From contig NZ_FSRL01000001.1 in the NCBI RefSeq assembly GCF_900142295.1, positions 992,001-1,056,000 of the forward strand: a DNA stretch of 64,000 nt. The letters run 5' to 3'. Under the pieces are notes generated by a model, which saw only the letters and a program-made list of their open reading frames with translations, made no database searches and was not told where the DNA came from. The DNA comes from Vannielia litorea. GTDB lineage: Bacteria; Pseudomonadota; Alphaproteobacteria; Rhodobacterales; Rhodobacteraceae. This document shows positions 34,807 to 44,270 of the stretch, one piece after another (positions within the stretch are counted from its first letter, which is position 1; every line of letters begins with the position of its first letter). Both the position numbers and the translations under genes were made by a program.

Positions 34807-35973
34807 ATGACAGAGATGGTTTTCGGCACGGCACCCGTGGGCGCGGGCGAGCCGGTGCTCCCCAAGTGGTGGCGGACGATCGACCGGTGGTCGATGTCGG
34901 CCATACTCCTGCTGTTCGGGGTCGGGCTGCTGCTCGGCCTGGCCGCTTCGCCGCCGCTGGCGGCACGAAACGGGCTGGACCCCTTCTATTACGTGCAGCG
35001 CCAGGCCTTCTTCGGGGGGCTCTCGCTGGTGGTGATGTTCGCCTTCTCGATGATGAACCCCAACCTCGTGCGCCGCCTCGCGGTGCTGGGGTTCTTCGTG
35101 TCTTTCGTGGCGCTGATGCTGCTGCCGTTCTTCGGCACCGACTTCGGCAAGGGCGCGACCCGGTGGTTTTCGCTGGGGTTTGCCAGCGTTCAGCCCTCGG
35201 AGTTCCTCAAGCCCGGCTTCGTGGTGCTGGCGGCCTGGCTGATGGCGGCCTCGCAGCAGGTGGCGGGCCCTCCGGGCAAGAGCTTTTCGTTCATCCTGGC
35301 GGTGATCATCGTGCTGCTGCTCGCGCTGCAGCCGGACTTCGGGCAGGCCTGCCTGATCCTCTTTGCCTGGGCGGTGATGTATTTCGTGGCCGGAGCGCCG
35401 ATCACGCTGCTGGTGGTGGTGGCCGGGATGGTCGTGGTGGGCGGGCTGACCGCCTATGAGGGCTCGGAGCACTTTGCCCGCCGGATCGACGGCTTCCTGA
35501 ACCCCGATCTCGACCCGCGCACCCAGCTGGGCTACGCGACCAACGCCATCATCGAAGGCGGGTTCTTCGGGGTCGGCGTGGGCGAGGGGCAGGTGAAGTG
35601 GTCGCTGCCCGATGCGCACACCGACTTCATCATCGCGGTGGCGGCGGAGGAATACGGGCTGGTGCTCGTGCTCGCCATCATCCTGCTTTACGCCTCGATC
35701 GTCGTGCGCTCGCTGCTGCGGCTGATGCGCGAGCGCGACCCCTTCATCCGGCTTGCGGGCACCGGGCTGGCCTGCATGTTCGGCGTGCAGGCGATGATCA
35801 ACATGGGCGTGGCGGTGCGGCTGCTGCCGGCCAAGGGCATGACGCTGCCCTTCGTCTCCTACGGCGGCTCCTCGATGATCGCCGGGGGCATCCTGGTGGG
35901 GATGCTGCTGGCCTTCACCCGGACCCGGCCGCAGGGCCAGATCGGCGATATCCTGCTGCGGAGAGGCCCGTGA
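34807..35973 (+). CDS. ftsW: Lipid II polymerase FtsW
   Basis: A 388-residue SEDS-family integral membrane glycosyltransferase of the divisome with about ten transmembrane segments. Conserved blocks include [22 protein letters not shown] near 115, [15 protein letters not shown] near 177, [23 protein letters not shown] near 241 and [13 protein letters not shown] near 348. The start at 34807 ([14 protein letters not shown]) excludes upstream frame that overlaps the DUF6151 promoter. First gene of the dcw block; its own promoter is likely in the 184-base divergent gap. Confidence 0.94.
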   Translation: MTEMVFGTAPVGAGEPVLPKWWRTIDRWSMSAILLLFGVGLLLGLAASPPLAARNGLDPFYYVQRQAFFGGLSLVVMFAFSMMNPNLVRRLAVLGFFVSFVALMLLPFFGTDFGKGATRWFSLGFASVQPSEFLKPGFVVLAAWLMAASQQVAGPPGKSFSFILAVIIVLLLALQPDFGQACLILFAWAVMYFVAGAPITLLVVVAGMVVVGGLTAYEGSEHFARRIDGFLNPDLDPRTQLGYATNAIIEGGFFGVGVGEGQVKWSLPDAHTDFIIAVAAEEYGLVLVLAIILLYASIVVRSLLRLMRERDPFIRLAGTGLACMFGVQAMINMGVAVRLLPAKGMTLPFVSYGGSSMIAGGILVGMLLAFTRTRPQGQIGDILLRRGP

Positions 35974-36049
35974 CAGGAAACCTGCTTCATATTCCTGCCG
36001 AAAGGACACACTCCCCCGGCTGCGATCCCAGGCAGGCCGGAGCAGGACA

Positions 36050-37177
36050 ATGACGCAGCCTCTACTCATCATCGCCGCGGGGGGCACCGGCGGGCACATG
36101 TTTCCGGCGCAGGCGCTGGCGGAGGCGATGCTGGCGCGGGGCTGGCGGGTGAAGCTCTCGACCGACGCGCGGGGCGCGCGCTACGTGGGCGCCTTTCCCG
36201 ACGCGGTGCAGATCGAGGTGATGTCGAGCGCCACCTTCGCGCGGGGCGGGGCATTGGCCAAGCTGGCGGTGCCGTTCCGGATTGCGGGCGGGACGATCTC
36301 GGCCATGGTCCGGATGCTGCGCGACACGCCCGCCGTGGTGGTGGGCTTTGGCGGCTACCCCTCGATCCCGGCGCTGGCCGCCGCCATGCTGCTCAAGCGG
36401 CCAAGGGCGATCCATGAGCAGAACGGCGTGCTGGGGCGGGTGAACGAGCTTTTTGCCAAGCGGGTTCATGCCGTTGCCTGCGGCACGTGGCCGACCGAGC
36501 TGCCCGAGGGTGTGCAGGGCCATGACATCGGCAACCCGGTGCGCGGGGCGATCCTCGACCGGGCCGGCGCGGGCTACATCGCGCCGGGCGATTACCCGAT
36601 GTCGATCCTCGTGATGGGCGGCAGCCAGGGTGCGCGCATCCTGAGCGACGTGGTGCCCGAGGCCATCGCGGCGCTGCCGGAGCATCTGCGCCGGCACATC
36701 CGGGTGAGCCACCAGGCCCGGCCCGAGGACGAGGCGCGGGTGGTGGCCTATTACGAGCAAGCGGGTATTCCGGCCACGGTGCAGCCCTTCTTCGCCGACG
36801 TGCCGGAGCGCATGGCCGAGGCGCAGCTTGTCATCACCCGGGCGGGGGCCTCGACGGTGGCGGACCTGAGCGTGATCGGGCGGCCCTCGATCCTGATCCC
36901 GCTGGCCGCCGCCATCCGTGACGAGCAGACAGCCAATGCCCGTGGGCTGGTGGACGCGGGCGCGGCCATCCTGATCCCCGAGAAACGGCTTGACCCCGAG
37001 AGCCTCGCGGCGCAAATCCAGACAATTCTCGACACCCCCGAGGGGGCCAGCCAGATGGCACGGGCGGCGCTCTCCACCGGCAAGCCCGACGCGACCATGC
37101 GCCTGGTGGAGCTGGTCGAGGGGCTGGCAGAACAACGAACGGCGGAACCGACCGGAGAAAACTCCGGCGAGCAGTGA
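36050..37177 (+). CDS. murG: MurG, lipid II-forming GlcNAc transferase
   Basis: A 375-residue peripheral membrane GT-B enzyme that adds GlcNAc to lipid I. The N-terminal G-rich loop [19 protein letters not shown] near 9, [19 protein letters not shown] near 102, [11 protein letters not shown] near 124, MGGSQGAR near 189 and [11 protein letters not shown] near 264 match the family. The C-terminal 20 residues are charged. It sits 76 bases after ftsW and 12 bases before murC. Confidence 0.97.
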   Translation: MTQPLLIIAAGGTGGHMFPAQALAEAMLARGWRVKLSTDARGARYVGAFPDAVQIEVMSSATFARGGALAKLAVPFRIAGGTISAMVRMLRDTPAVVVGFGGYPSIPALAAAMLLKRPRAIHEQNGVLGRVNELFAKRVHAVACGTWPTELPEGVQGHDIGNPVRGAILDRAGAGYIAPGDYPMSILVMGGSQGARILSDVVPEAIAALPEHLRRHIRVSHQARPEDEARVVAYYEQAGIPATVQPFFADVPERMAEAQLVITRAGASTVADLSVIGRPSILIPLAAAIRDEQTANARGLVDAGAAILIPEKRLDPESLAAQIQTILDTPEGASQMARAALSTGKPDATMRLVELVEGLAEQRTAEPTGENSGEQ

Positions 37178-37189
37178 AGAGGCAGTGAC

Positions 37190-38605
37190 ATGGACGGAAG
37201 CAATATCATGCAGGGTGTAACCAAACTCCCGACGCAGCTTGGGGCGATCCACTTCGTCGGAATCGGCGGCATCGGCATGTCGGGCATCGCCGAGGTTCTG
37301 CTTAATTTCGGCTACCAGGTTCAGGGCTCCGACCTGAAGAAGAGCAAGATCACCGACCGGCTGGAGAAGCTGGGGGCCACGATCTACGAGGGCCAGGCCG
37401 CCGAGAACCTGGAGAACGCGGAGGTGATCGTGATCTCCTCCGCGATCAAGCCGGGCAACCCCGAGCTCGACGCCGCTCGCGCCAAGGGCCTGCCGGTGGT
37501 GCGCCGCGCCGAGATGCTTGCCGAGCTGATGCGGCTGAAGTCCAACATCGCGGTGGCCGGCACCCACGGCAAGACGACGACCACCACCATGGTGGCCGCG
37601 CTGCTCGACGAGGGCGGGATCGACCCCACGGTGATCAACGGCGGCATCATCCACGCCTATGGTTCCAACGCCCGGATGGGGCAGGGCGAGTGGATGGTGG
37701 TGGAGGCCGACGAGAGCGACGGCACCTTCAACCGCCTGCCCGCGACCATCGCCATCGTCACCAACATCGACCCCGAGCACATGGAGCACTGGGGCTCGAT
37801 CGAGAACCTGCGCCAGGGCTTTCTCGACTTCGTCTCCAACATCCCGTTCTACGGGCTGGCGGTGTGCTGCACCGATCATCCCGAGGTGCAGGCGCTGGTG
37901 GGCAAGGTGACCGACCGGCGCGTGGTGACCTACGGCTTCAATGCCCAGGCCGACGTGCGGGCGGTGAACCTGACCTACAAGGCGGGCGTGGCGCATTTCG
38001 ACATCCGCCTGCAGGCCGAGGACATGGTGATCGAGGGCTGCTCCCTGCCGATGCCGGGCGACCACAACGTGTCAAACGCCCTGTCGGCGGTGGCCGTGGC
38101 GCGGCATCTCGGGATGAAGGCCGAGGAGATCAAGGCGGCGCTGGCGAACTTCGGAGGGGTCAACCGCCGCTTCACCCGCGTGGGCGTGGTCAACGGCGTG
38201 ACCATCATCGACGACTACGGCCACCACCCGGTGGAGATCGCCGCGGTGCTGAAGGCCGCGCGCCAGGCCACCGAGGGCCGGGTGATCGCCGTGCACCAGC
38301 CGCACCGCTACTCGCGGTTGTCGAACCTCTTCGACGACTTCTGCGCCTGTTTCAACGAGGCCGACGTGGTGGCGATTGCCGAGGTCTATGCCGCCGGCGA
38401 AGATCCGATTCCGGGCGCGAGCCGCGATGATCTGGTGGCCGGGCTCATTGCCCATGGCCACCGCCATGCCCGCGCGATCCTCAGCGAGGACGACCTGGTG
38501 CGGCTCGTGCGCGAGCAGGGCCGGGAGGGCGACATGGTGGTCTGCCTCGGGGCGGGCACGATCAGCCAATGGGCCAACGCCCTGCCGGAGAGGCTGAAGG
38601 GCTGA
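37190..38605 (+). CDS. murC: UDP-N-acetylmuramate-L-alanine ligase MurC
   Basis: A 471-residue ATP-dependent Mur ligase that adds L-Ala to UDP-MurNAc. [18 protein letters not shown] near 24 is the UDP-binding loop, [13 protein letters not shown] near 123 the P-loop, [11 protein letters not shown] near 172 and [13 protein letters not shown] near 192 the metal/substrate sites, and [10 protein letters not shown] near 344 the terminal Mur-ligase motif. AAGAGG precedes the ATG at 37190; an ATG six codons later is also possible. Followed by small membrane genes rather than directly by murB. Confidence 0.97.
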   Translation: MDGSNIMQGVTKLPTQLGAIHFVGIGGIGMSGIAEVLLNFGYQVQGSDLKKSKITDRLEKLGATIYEGQAAENLENAEVIVISSAIKPGNPELDAARAKGLPVVRRAEMLAELMRLKSNIAVAGTHGKTTTTTMVAALLDEGGIDPTVINGGIIHAYGSNARMGQGEWMVVEADESDGTFNRLPATIAIVTNIDPEHMEHWGSIENLRQGFLDFVSNIPFYGLAVCCTDHPEVQALVGKVTDRRVVTYGFNAQADVRAVNLTYKAGVAHFDIRLQAEDMVIEGCSLPMPGDHNVSNALSAVAVARHLGMKAEEIKAALANFGGVNRRFTRVGVVNGVTIIDDYGHHPVEIAAVLKAARQATEGRVIAVHQPHRYSRLSNLFDDFCACFNEADVVAIAEVYAAGEDPIPGASRDDLVAGLIAHGHRHARAILSEDDLVRLVREQGREGDMVVCLGAGTISQWANALPERLKG

Positions 38606-38621
38606 GGCCGGGAGAGGGCCG

Positions 38622-38879
38622 ATGCCTGTTTTCGTGACTTTCGCGGCGCTCGCCATCGCCGCCGCCATGATCGTTGCCCGCCCGCTCTGGGCGCTGACGG
38701 TGCTGGTGGTGCTGATGCTGGCGAGCGCGCTGCTGATGGCCGCCTTCGAAGTGAGGCCGGACTGGGCCGCGGGCCTGATCGCGCAGAGCGCGGCGGCGGG
38801 GCCGCTGGCGCTGGTGCCGCTGGCATGCGGCGTGGCCCTGGGCCTGCTGATCCGGCGCAGGGAGGCGCGGCGTGGCTGA
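38622..38879 (+). CDS. Small membrane protein, unknown
   Basis: An 85-residue protein with two transmembrane segments (about 5-47 combined, and 58-78) and a basic C-terminus (RRREARRG). GGGAGAGG precedes the ATG, 16 bases after murC. I recognise no family. It is the first of four small membrane protein genes between murC and murB. Confidence 0.6.
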   Translation: MPVFVTFAALAIAAAMIVARPLWALTVLVVLMLASALLMAAFEVRPDWAAGLIAQSAAAGPLALVPLACGVALGLLIRRREARRG

Positions 38880-39017
38880 GCCGGGGACCCGCCGGAGCGC
38901 ACCGGAGCCGCGCGCTTTTCGCGCCGCCGTTAACCCTTGGGCGACCGTTTTGGGCGCAGGATCGGAGCGGAAGCCGCTGCGCGTGCCGCCGACCGCGCCG
39001 GACGAGAGGACTGCGCC

Positions 39018-39263
39018 ATGAGCCCGCTCCTGATCGCCGCCCTGCTCTGGGTCTTTGCCGCGACCGCCACGGCCTTTCTGCCGATGCGCTGGCAGATCGT
39101 GCCGGGGCTCGCGCTGATTGCCGGGGCGGTGGTGCTGATCGGGCTGATACTTGCCGACTACGGGCCGGTGCCGGGTGTGCTGGCGCTGGCTGTCTTTGTC
39201 TCCTTCTTCCGCCGCCCGCTCGGGCATCTGTTGCGCAAACTCACCGGGAGGGCCGGGGCATGA
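39018..39263 (+). CDS. DUF2484 family membrane protein (copy 1)
   Basis: An 81-residue protein with two or three transmembrane helices: LIAALLWVFAATATAFLPMR (about 4-23) and segments near 31-65, then a basic tail FFRRPLGHLLRKLTG. This pattern (L-W-x-x-AATATAFLPMR near the start, SFFRRPL near the end) matches DUF2484, a short family found between murC and murB in Rhodobacteraceae. GAGAGGA lies before the ATG. Its stop overlaps the next start (ATGA). Role unknown; position suggests envelope growth (inference). Confidence 0.8.
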   Translation: MSPLLIAALLWVFAATATAFLPMRWQIVPGLALIAGAVVLIGLILADYGPVPGVLALAVFVSFFRRPLGHLLRKLTGRAGA

Positions 39264-39520
39264 CGCCGTCGCTCATCTGCTTCTTCGCCTGGGCGCTGGC
39301 CGCCAACCTCGCGGCGATGATCCCCTCGAAAGACAACCACTGGACCCGGGCCTATGTGCTGATCGCCGCGGGGATCCCGCTGCTGGGCTGGGTGACCTAC
39401 CAGAACGGGCCGTTGATCGGGATCATCTGCATGGCCGCCGGGGCCTCTGTGCTGCGCTGGCCGGTGGTCTACTTCTGGCGCTGGATCCGCAGCGGCGGGC
39501 GCGGCAAGGCCGGAAGCTGA
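39260..39520 (+). CDS. DUF2484 family membrane protein (copy 2)
   Basis: An 86-residue protein, a divergent paralog of the preceding gene: same layout of N-terminal helix (CFFAWALAANLAAMIPSKDN), NHWTRAYVLIAAGIPLLGW near 27, and a C-terminal basic tail FWRWIRSGGRGK. The DNHWTRAY-x-LIA block is the clearest DUF2484 mark. Translationally coupled to copy 1 by ATGA. Function unknown. Confidence 0.85.
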   Translation: MTPSLICFFAWALAANLAAMIPSKDNHWTRAYVLIAAGIPLLGWVTYQNGPLIGIICMAAGASVLRWPVVYFWRWIRSGGRGKAGS

Positions 39521-39564
39521 GGCCCGGGCTTGCCAGCCGCGCCGGGGCCGCCGATGCTGCGCGC

Positions 39565-39837
39565 ATGTTTCACGAACTCCACGCCGTGGCCGCCGGGGCG
39601 GCGCTTGTCTTCGGGCTGATCGGTTTCGGGCTGCGCTGGATGAGCCCGCTTGGCGGGGCGATCTACCTCGGCGGGATGCTGGCGATCTGCCTCGGGCTGA
39701 GGCTCTGGCTCGGGCGCGGCCCGGTGGGCTGGGACAACGTGGGCCACGCCTTTCTGCTCTACTGGGTGCTGCTGCCGGGGTTGGCGGGGGCTTTCGTGGG
39801 GATGGCGCTAGCGTGGTGGCGGACCAAGGGCGGCTGA
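39565..39837 (+). CDS. Small membrane protein, unknown
   Basis: A 90-residue, very hydrophobic protein with three transmembrane segments (about 4-22, 28-46, 60-85), including [21 protein letters not shown]. No family recognised. It lies 44 bases after the second DUF2484 gene and 49 bases before murB. No good ribosome site precedes the ATG, so the start is uncertain. Confidence 0.55.
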   Translation: MFHELHAVAAGAALVFGLIGFGLRWMSPLGGAIYLGGMLAICLGLRLWLGRGPVGWDNVGHAFLLYWVLLPGLAGAFVGMALAWWRTKGG

Positions 39838-39886
39838 TGCGCGGCCCGGCTTGCACCCGCGCCGCCGCCCGGCAATAACGCCCCCC

Positions 39887-40825
39887 ATGACAGAGCTTCC
39901 CGAAGTGCGTGGTGTTCTCACGCCGAACCGTCCCTTGAACGATCTCACCTGGCTGCGCGTGGGCGGGCCGGCGGACTGGCTGTTTCAGCCGGCGGACATC
40001 GAGGATCTTCAGGCCTTCCTGGCGGCGCTGGACCCGGCGATCCCGGTCTTTCCGATGGGCGTGGGGTCCAACCTGATCGTGCGCGACGGGGGCATCCGGG
40101 CGGTCGTCATCCGGCTGGGGCGGGGGTTCAACGGGATCGGGATCGAGGGCACGCGCGTCACCGCGGGGGCGGCGGCGCTCGATGCCCATGTGGCGCGGAA
40201 GGCCGCCGCCGAGGGGGTGGACCTGACCTTTCTGCGGACCATTCCGGGCTCCATCGGCGGGGCGGTGCGGATGAATGCGGGCTGCTATGGCACCTATGTG
40301 GCCGACCATCTGGAAAGCGTGCAGGTGGTGCTGCGCGACGGCACGCTGGCCACGCTGCCTGCCGAGGCGCTGGAGCTGCGCTACCGCCAGTCGACCCTGC
40401 CCGAGGGCGCGGTGATCGTGGCGGCGAGCCTTGTCGGGCCGAGGGGGGCGCCGGCGGAGCTGGAGGCGCGGATGGCCGACCAGCTGGCCAGGCGCGACGC
40501 GACCCAGCCCACGAAGGACCGCACCGCGGGCTCGACCTTTCGCAACCCCGCCGGGTTCAGTTCCACCGGCCAGGCCGACGACACCCACGAGCTGAAGGCC
40601 TGGAAGCTGATCGACGACGCCGGGATGCGGGGTGCCCGCGAGGGCGGGGCTGTGATGAGCGAGAAGCACTCGAACTTTCTCACCAACGCCGAGAACGCCA
40701 CCGCCGCGGAGCTGGAGAATCTCGGCGAGCGCATCAGAAAAAAGGTTTACGAAACCAGCGGCGTAACATTAGAGTGGGAGATCATGAGGGTCGGCGAACC
40801 GGCCCCTGAAAAGGCAGGCGGCTGA
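39887..40825 (+). CDS. murB: UDP-N-acetylenolpyruvoylglucosamine reductase MurB
   Basis: A 312-residue FAD enzyme that reduces UDP-GlcNAc-enolpyruvate to UDP-MurNAc. The FAD-binding [16 protein letters not shown] near 54 and [18 protein letters not shown] near 120 (type II MurB), plus the catalytic Ser in [10 protein letters not shown] near 213 and the terminal ISSEHSN-like [11 protein letters not shown] near 256. The ATG at 39887 was chosen because [19 protein letters not shown] near 19 is the usual N-terminus. Downstream gap of 93 bases before ddl. Confidence 0.96.
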   Translation: MTELPEVRGVLTPNRPLNDLTWLRVGGPADWLFQPADIEDLQAFLAALDPAIPVFPMGVGSNLIVRDGGIRAVVIRLGRGFNGIGIEGTRVTAGAAALDAHVARKAAAEGVDLTFLRTIPGSIGGAVRMNAGCYGTYVADHLESVQVVLRDGTLATLPAEALELRYRQSTLPEGAVIVAASLVGPRGAPAELEARMADQLARRDATQPTKDRTAGSTFRNPAGFSSTGQADDTHELKAWKLIDDAGMRGAREGGAVMSEKHSNFLTNAENATAAELENLGERIRKKVYETSGVTLEWEIMRVGEPAPEKAGG

Positions 40826-40918
40826 GCGCTCAACGAAGCGGCTCAAGCATCAACGAAAACAAGGGCGAGACGCGCGAACTCAACGCGCGAGACCCATCGC
40901 CCGGTGACAGAGGCGGAC

Positions 40919-41833
40919 ATGTCGAGCAGGGCAGTCCAGAGCATTGCCGTCCTGATGGGCGGTCCTTCGGCAGAGCGCGAGGTTTCGCTCTCGACCGGCC
41001 GTGAATGCGCCAAGGCGCTCCGGTCGGAGGGCTTTGACGTGACCGAGATCGACGCGGGCGAAGACGTGGCCGAACGGCTGAAGGCGCTGGCCCCCGACGT
41101 GGTGTTCAACGCGCTGCATGGCCGCTGGGGCGAGGATGGCTGCATCCAGGGCCTGCTCGAGTGGCTGAAGATCCCCTACACCCATTCCGGCGTTCTGGCC
41201 TCGGCCACGGCGATCGACAAGGAGCGGACCAAGGCGGTCTACCGCGCCCACGGGTTGCCGGTGGCCGAGAGCCGGCTGGCCTGCCGCGACGATATCGAGG
41301 CGCGCCACGTGCTACCGCCGCCCTATGTGGTCAAGCCCTACAACGAGGGCTCCTCGGTGGGCATCTACATCGTCCGCGAGGACGCCAACACGCCGCCGAA
41401 GCTGGCCGAGGATGCGGCGGAGGTGCTGATGGTGGAGGCCTTCGCGCCGGGGCGCGAGCTGACCTGCACGGTGATGGGCGACCGCGCCCTCGGCGTGACC
41501 GAGATCCTCACCGAGGGCTGGTACGATTACCACGCCAAGTATGCCGCCGGCGGGTCGCGCCATGTGTGCCCGGCGGAGATTCCGGCCGAGATCACGCAGG
41601 CCTGCCAGGCCCATGCGCTGACCGCCCATGAGGCGCTGGGGTGCCGGGGGATCAGCCGGACGGACTTTCGCTGGGATGACGGCAAGGGCGCCGCGGGCCT
41701 TGTGCTGCTCGAAACCAACACCCAGCCCGGCATGACCCCCACGTCGCTCAGCCCCGAGCATGCCGCCCATGCGGGCTTCACCTTCGGCGCCTTCTGCCGC
41801 TGGATCGTGGAGGATGCCTCATGCGGGCGCTGA
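40919..41833 (+). CDS. ddl: D-alanine-D-alanine ligase
   Basis: A 304-residue ATP-grasp enzyme making D-Ala-D-Ala for the stem peptide. AVLMGGPSAEREVSLSTGRE near 10, NALHGRWGEDGCIQG near 62, VKPYNEGSSVGIY near 142 and LLETNTQPGMTPTS near 261 are the family motifs. Active residues for the second D-Ala are consistent with Ddl rather than a D-lactate ligase. The ATG at 40919 (MSSRAVQ) is preferred over a GTG five codons earlier. The end overlaps the ftsQ start by 13 bases. Confidence 0.96.
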   Translation: MSSRAVQSIAVLMGGPSAEREVSLSTGRECAKALRSEGFDVTEIDAGEDVAERLKALAPDVVFNALHGRWGEDGCIQGLLEWLKIPYTHSGVLASATAIDKERTKAVYRAHGLPVAESRLACRDDIEARHVLPPPYVVKPYNEGSSVGIYIVREDANTPPKLAEDAAEVLMVEAFAPGRELTCTVMGDRALGVTEILTEGWYDYHAKYAAGGSRHVCPAEIPAEITQACQAHALTAHEALGCRGISRTDFRWDDGKGAAGLVLLETNTQPGMTPTSLSPEHAAHAGFTFGAFCRWIVEDASCGR

Positions 41834-42735
41834 GGGGCAGTGAGCCGGTGCGGCGCGAGCCCCCCGTGAGGCGCGACCCGGCGCCGTCGCGCGTGGCCTA
41901 CCGGCTGGAGCGGATGTGGCTGACGCCCTTCTATCGTCGCCTGCTGCGCGTGGGGCTGCCCAGTGCCGCCGTGGCCCTGGCGGTGACCTGGTACTTCTCC
42001 GACGAAGGCCGCCGCAGCCAGATCACCGATGCCTTTGCCGAGGCGCGGCGGTCGGTGGAGGAGCGGCCCGAGTTCATGGTGAAGATGCTGGCCGTGGAGG
42101 GCGCCTCGGAGGAGCTGGCCGGCGACATCCGGGCGCTGGTGCCCTACGAGTTTCCGCTGTCGAGCTTCGACATGGACCTCGACACCACCCGCGAGACCAT
42201 CGAGCAGCTCGATGCCGTGGCCCGCGCCCATGTGCGCATCAGGCCCGGCGGCGTGCTTCTGGTGGAGATCGAGGAGCGCATTCCGGTGTTGGTCTGGCGC
42301 AAGCGGGACGGCTCGCTTCAGATGATCGACGTGGAGGGGCACACGGTGGCCCCCCTGATCTCGCGCGGGCTGCGGCCCGACCTGCCGCTGGTGGTGGGGC
42401 GCGGGGCCGACAGGCCCGAGGCGGTGGCCGAGGCGCAGGCGATCTATGCCGCCGCCCTGCCGCTCGCCGGGCGGCTGCGCGGCATCATCCGCCGCGGCGA
42501 GCGCCGCTGGGACGTGGTGCTGGACCGGGATCAGGTGATCCAGCTGCCCGAGACCGGCGCGGTGGCCGCGCTGGAGCGCGTCATCGCGCTCGACGAGGCA
42601 GAAGACATGCTGGGCCGCGATCTCGCGGTCATCGACATGCGAATTCCCGGCCGTCCGACCCTGCGGATGGCCCCCGGAGCGGTGGACGAGTTCCGCCGCA
42701 TCAAATCGCTCGAAATCGGAGGCTCGAACGGCTGA
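41821..42735 (+). CDS. ftsQ: Divisome protein FtsQ
   Basis: A 304-residue bitopic protein linking the cytoplasmic and periplasmic divisome. A cytoplasmic basic and Pro-rich N-terminus (1-43) precedes one transmembrane helix (about 44-60). A POTRA domain follows (FMVKMLAVEGASEELAGDIR near 81) and a beta domain with VEIEERIPVLVWR near 149 and IRRGERRWDVVL near 224. Starts inside ddl and shares a TGATG junction with ftsA. Confidence 0.95.
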   Translation: MRALRGSEPVRREPPVRRDPAPSRVAYRLERMWLTPFYRRLLRVGLPSAAVALAVTWYFSDEGRRSQITDAFAEARRSVEERPEFMVKMLAVEGASEELAGDIRALVPYEFPLSSFDMDLDTTRETIEQLDAVARAHVRIRPGGVLLVEIEERIPVLVWRKRDGSLQMIDVEGHTVAPLISRGLRPDLPLVVGRGADRPEAVAEAQAIYAAALPLAGRLRGIIRRGERRWDVVLDRDQVIQLPETGAVAALERVIALDEAEDMLGRDLAVIDMRIPGRPTLRMAPGAVDEFRRIKSLEIGGSNG

Positions 42736-44069
42736 TGACCGATCTCTATGACACCCAGCGCGCCATGCGGCGGATGCGCAAGCAGGCAATGGACCGTGGC
42801 GTGATCGCCATTCTCGACGTGGGCACCAGCAAGATCGCCTGCCTGGTGCTGCGGTTCGACGGACCGGGGCGGTTTCGGGAGTCCGACGGGGTGGGAAGCC
42901 TTGCCGGGCAGTCGAGCTTTCGGGTGATCGGCGCGGCCACCACCCGCTCGCGCGGGGTGAGCTTTGGCGAGATCGACGCCATGCAGGAGACCGAGCGCGC
43001 CATTCGCACCGCCGTTCAGGCGGCGCAGAAGATGGCGGGCGTGCGGGTGGATCACGTGATTGCCGCCTTTGCAGGCGCCCGGCCGCGCAGCTACGGGCTG
43101 GACGGCGCCATCGAGCTGGCCGACAGCGTGGTGAGCGAGGCCGACGTGGCCCGCGTGCTGGCCTCCTGCGTGGTGCCGGACTTCGGGCAGGGGCGGCAGG
43201 CGCTGCATGCGCATCCGGTGAACTTTGCCATCGACCATCGCTCCGGCCTGATCGACCCGCGCGGCCAGATCGGCAACCGGCTGGCCGCCGACATGCACCT
43301 GCTGACGATCGAAACGAGCGTGGTGCAGAACCTGCTCTACTGCATCAAGCGCTGCGACCTGGAGCTTGCCGGCCTGGCCAGCTCTGCCTATGTCAGCGGC
43401 CTTTCGGCGCTGGTGGAGGACGAGCAGGAGCTCGGCTCGGCCTGCATCGACCTGGGCGGCGGCGCGACGACGCTCTCGGTCTTCATCAAGAAGCACATGA
43501 TCTATGCCGACAGCGTCCGGCTGGGCGGCGATCACATCACCCGCGACATTAGCCAGGGTCTCCAGGTGAGCCCGCAGAAGGCCGAGTGGATCAAGACCCG
43601 CCATGGCGGCGTGGTGGCGACCGGCATGGACGACCGCGAGATGATCCCGCTCGGCGGCGAGACGGGCGACTGGGAGCACGACCAGCGCCGGGTGTCGCGC
43701 AGCGAGCTGATCGGCATCATGCGTCCTCGCGTGGAGGAGATCCTCGAGGAGGTGCGCACGCGGCTCGACGCGGCGGGCTTCGACCATCTGCCCTCCCAGA
43801 AGATCGTGCTGACCGGCGGCGGCAGCCAGATTCTCGGGCTCGACGAGCTGGCGAGCCGGATCCTCGGCCAGCAGGTGCGGCTTGGCCGCCCGCTTCGGGT
43901 GCAGGGGTTGCCGCAGGCCGCCACCGGCCCGGCCTTCTCGGCGGCGGTGGGGCTCTGCCTCTACTCGGCGCACCCGCAGGACGAGTGGTGGGACTTCGAC
44001 ATTCCCGCCGACACCTACCCGGCCCGATCGCTCAAGAGAGCGATGAAATGGTTCCGGGACAACTGGTGA
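42735..44069 (+). CDS. ftsA: Cell division ATPase FtsA
   Basis: A 444-residue actin-like membrane tether for FtsZ. GVIAILDVGTSKIACLVL near 21 is the phosphate-1 loop, CIDLGGGATTLSVF near 237 the phosphate-2 loop and VLTGGGSQILGLDEL near 357 the adenosine motif. The C-terminal amphipathic helix is short: RSLKRAMKWFRDNW. The start overlaps the ftsQ stop. It is followed by a 201-base gap before ftsZ. Confidence 0.97.
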   Translation: MTDLYDTQRAMRRMRKQAMDRGVIAILDVGTSKIACLVLRFDGPGRFRESDGVGSLAGQSSFRVIGAATTRSRGVSFGEIDAMQETERAIRTAVQAAQKMAGVRVDHVIAAFAGARPRSYGLDGAIELADSVVSEADVARVLASCVVPDFGQGRQALHAHPVNFAIDHRSGLIDPRGQIGNRLAADMHLLTIETSVVQNLLYCIKRCDLELAGLASSAYVSGLSALVEDEQELGSACIDLGGGATTLSVFIKKHMIYADSVRLGGDHITRDISQGLQVSPQKAEWIKTRHGGVVATGMDDREMIPLGGETGDWEHDQRRVSRSELIGIMRPRVEEILEEVRTRLDAAGFDHLPSQKIVLTGGGSQILGLDELASRILGQQVRLGRPLRVQGLPQAATGPAFSAAVGLCLYSAHPQDEWWDFDIPADTYPARSLKRAMKWFRDNW

Positions 44070-44270
44070 CCCCCATATGAGGTGGCATACGCAAGATACC
44101 GCCGAACCGGGGAAAAAACTCCACTACAAATTGTGGCATTTTTGCGTTTTTCGGATGACGCATGGTGCCCGAGGCGGTAATGTGCCTTAAATTTCGAGTC
44201 ATTTTGGGCGGTGGGGCGCCGAAGGTGGCGGACCCGGGGACAGAAACGAAAAGAGACAGGCGGAACAGAA

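Noticed and set aside
44070..44270. CtrA or DnaA sites before ftsZ
   Set aside because: Only partial half-sites (a lone TTAA) are seen, and no full TTAA-N7-TTAA or TTATCCACA motif. The gap probably holds the ftsZ promoter but I cannot define it.
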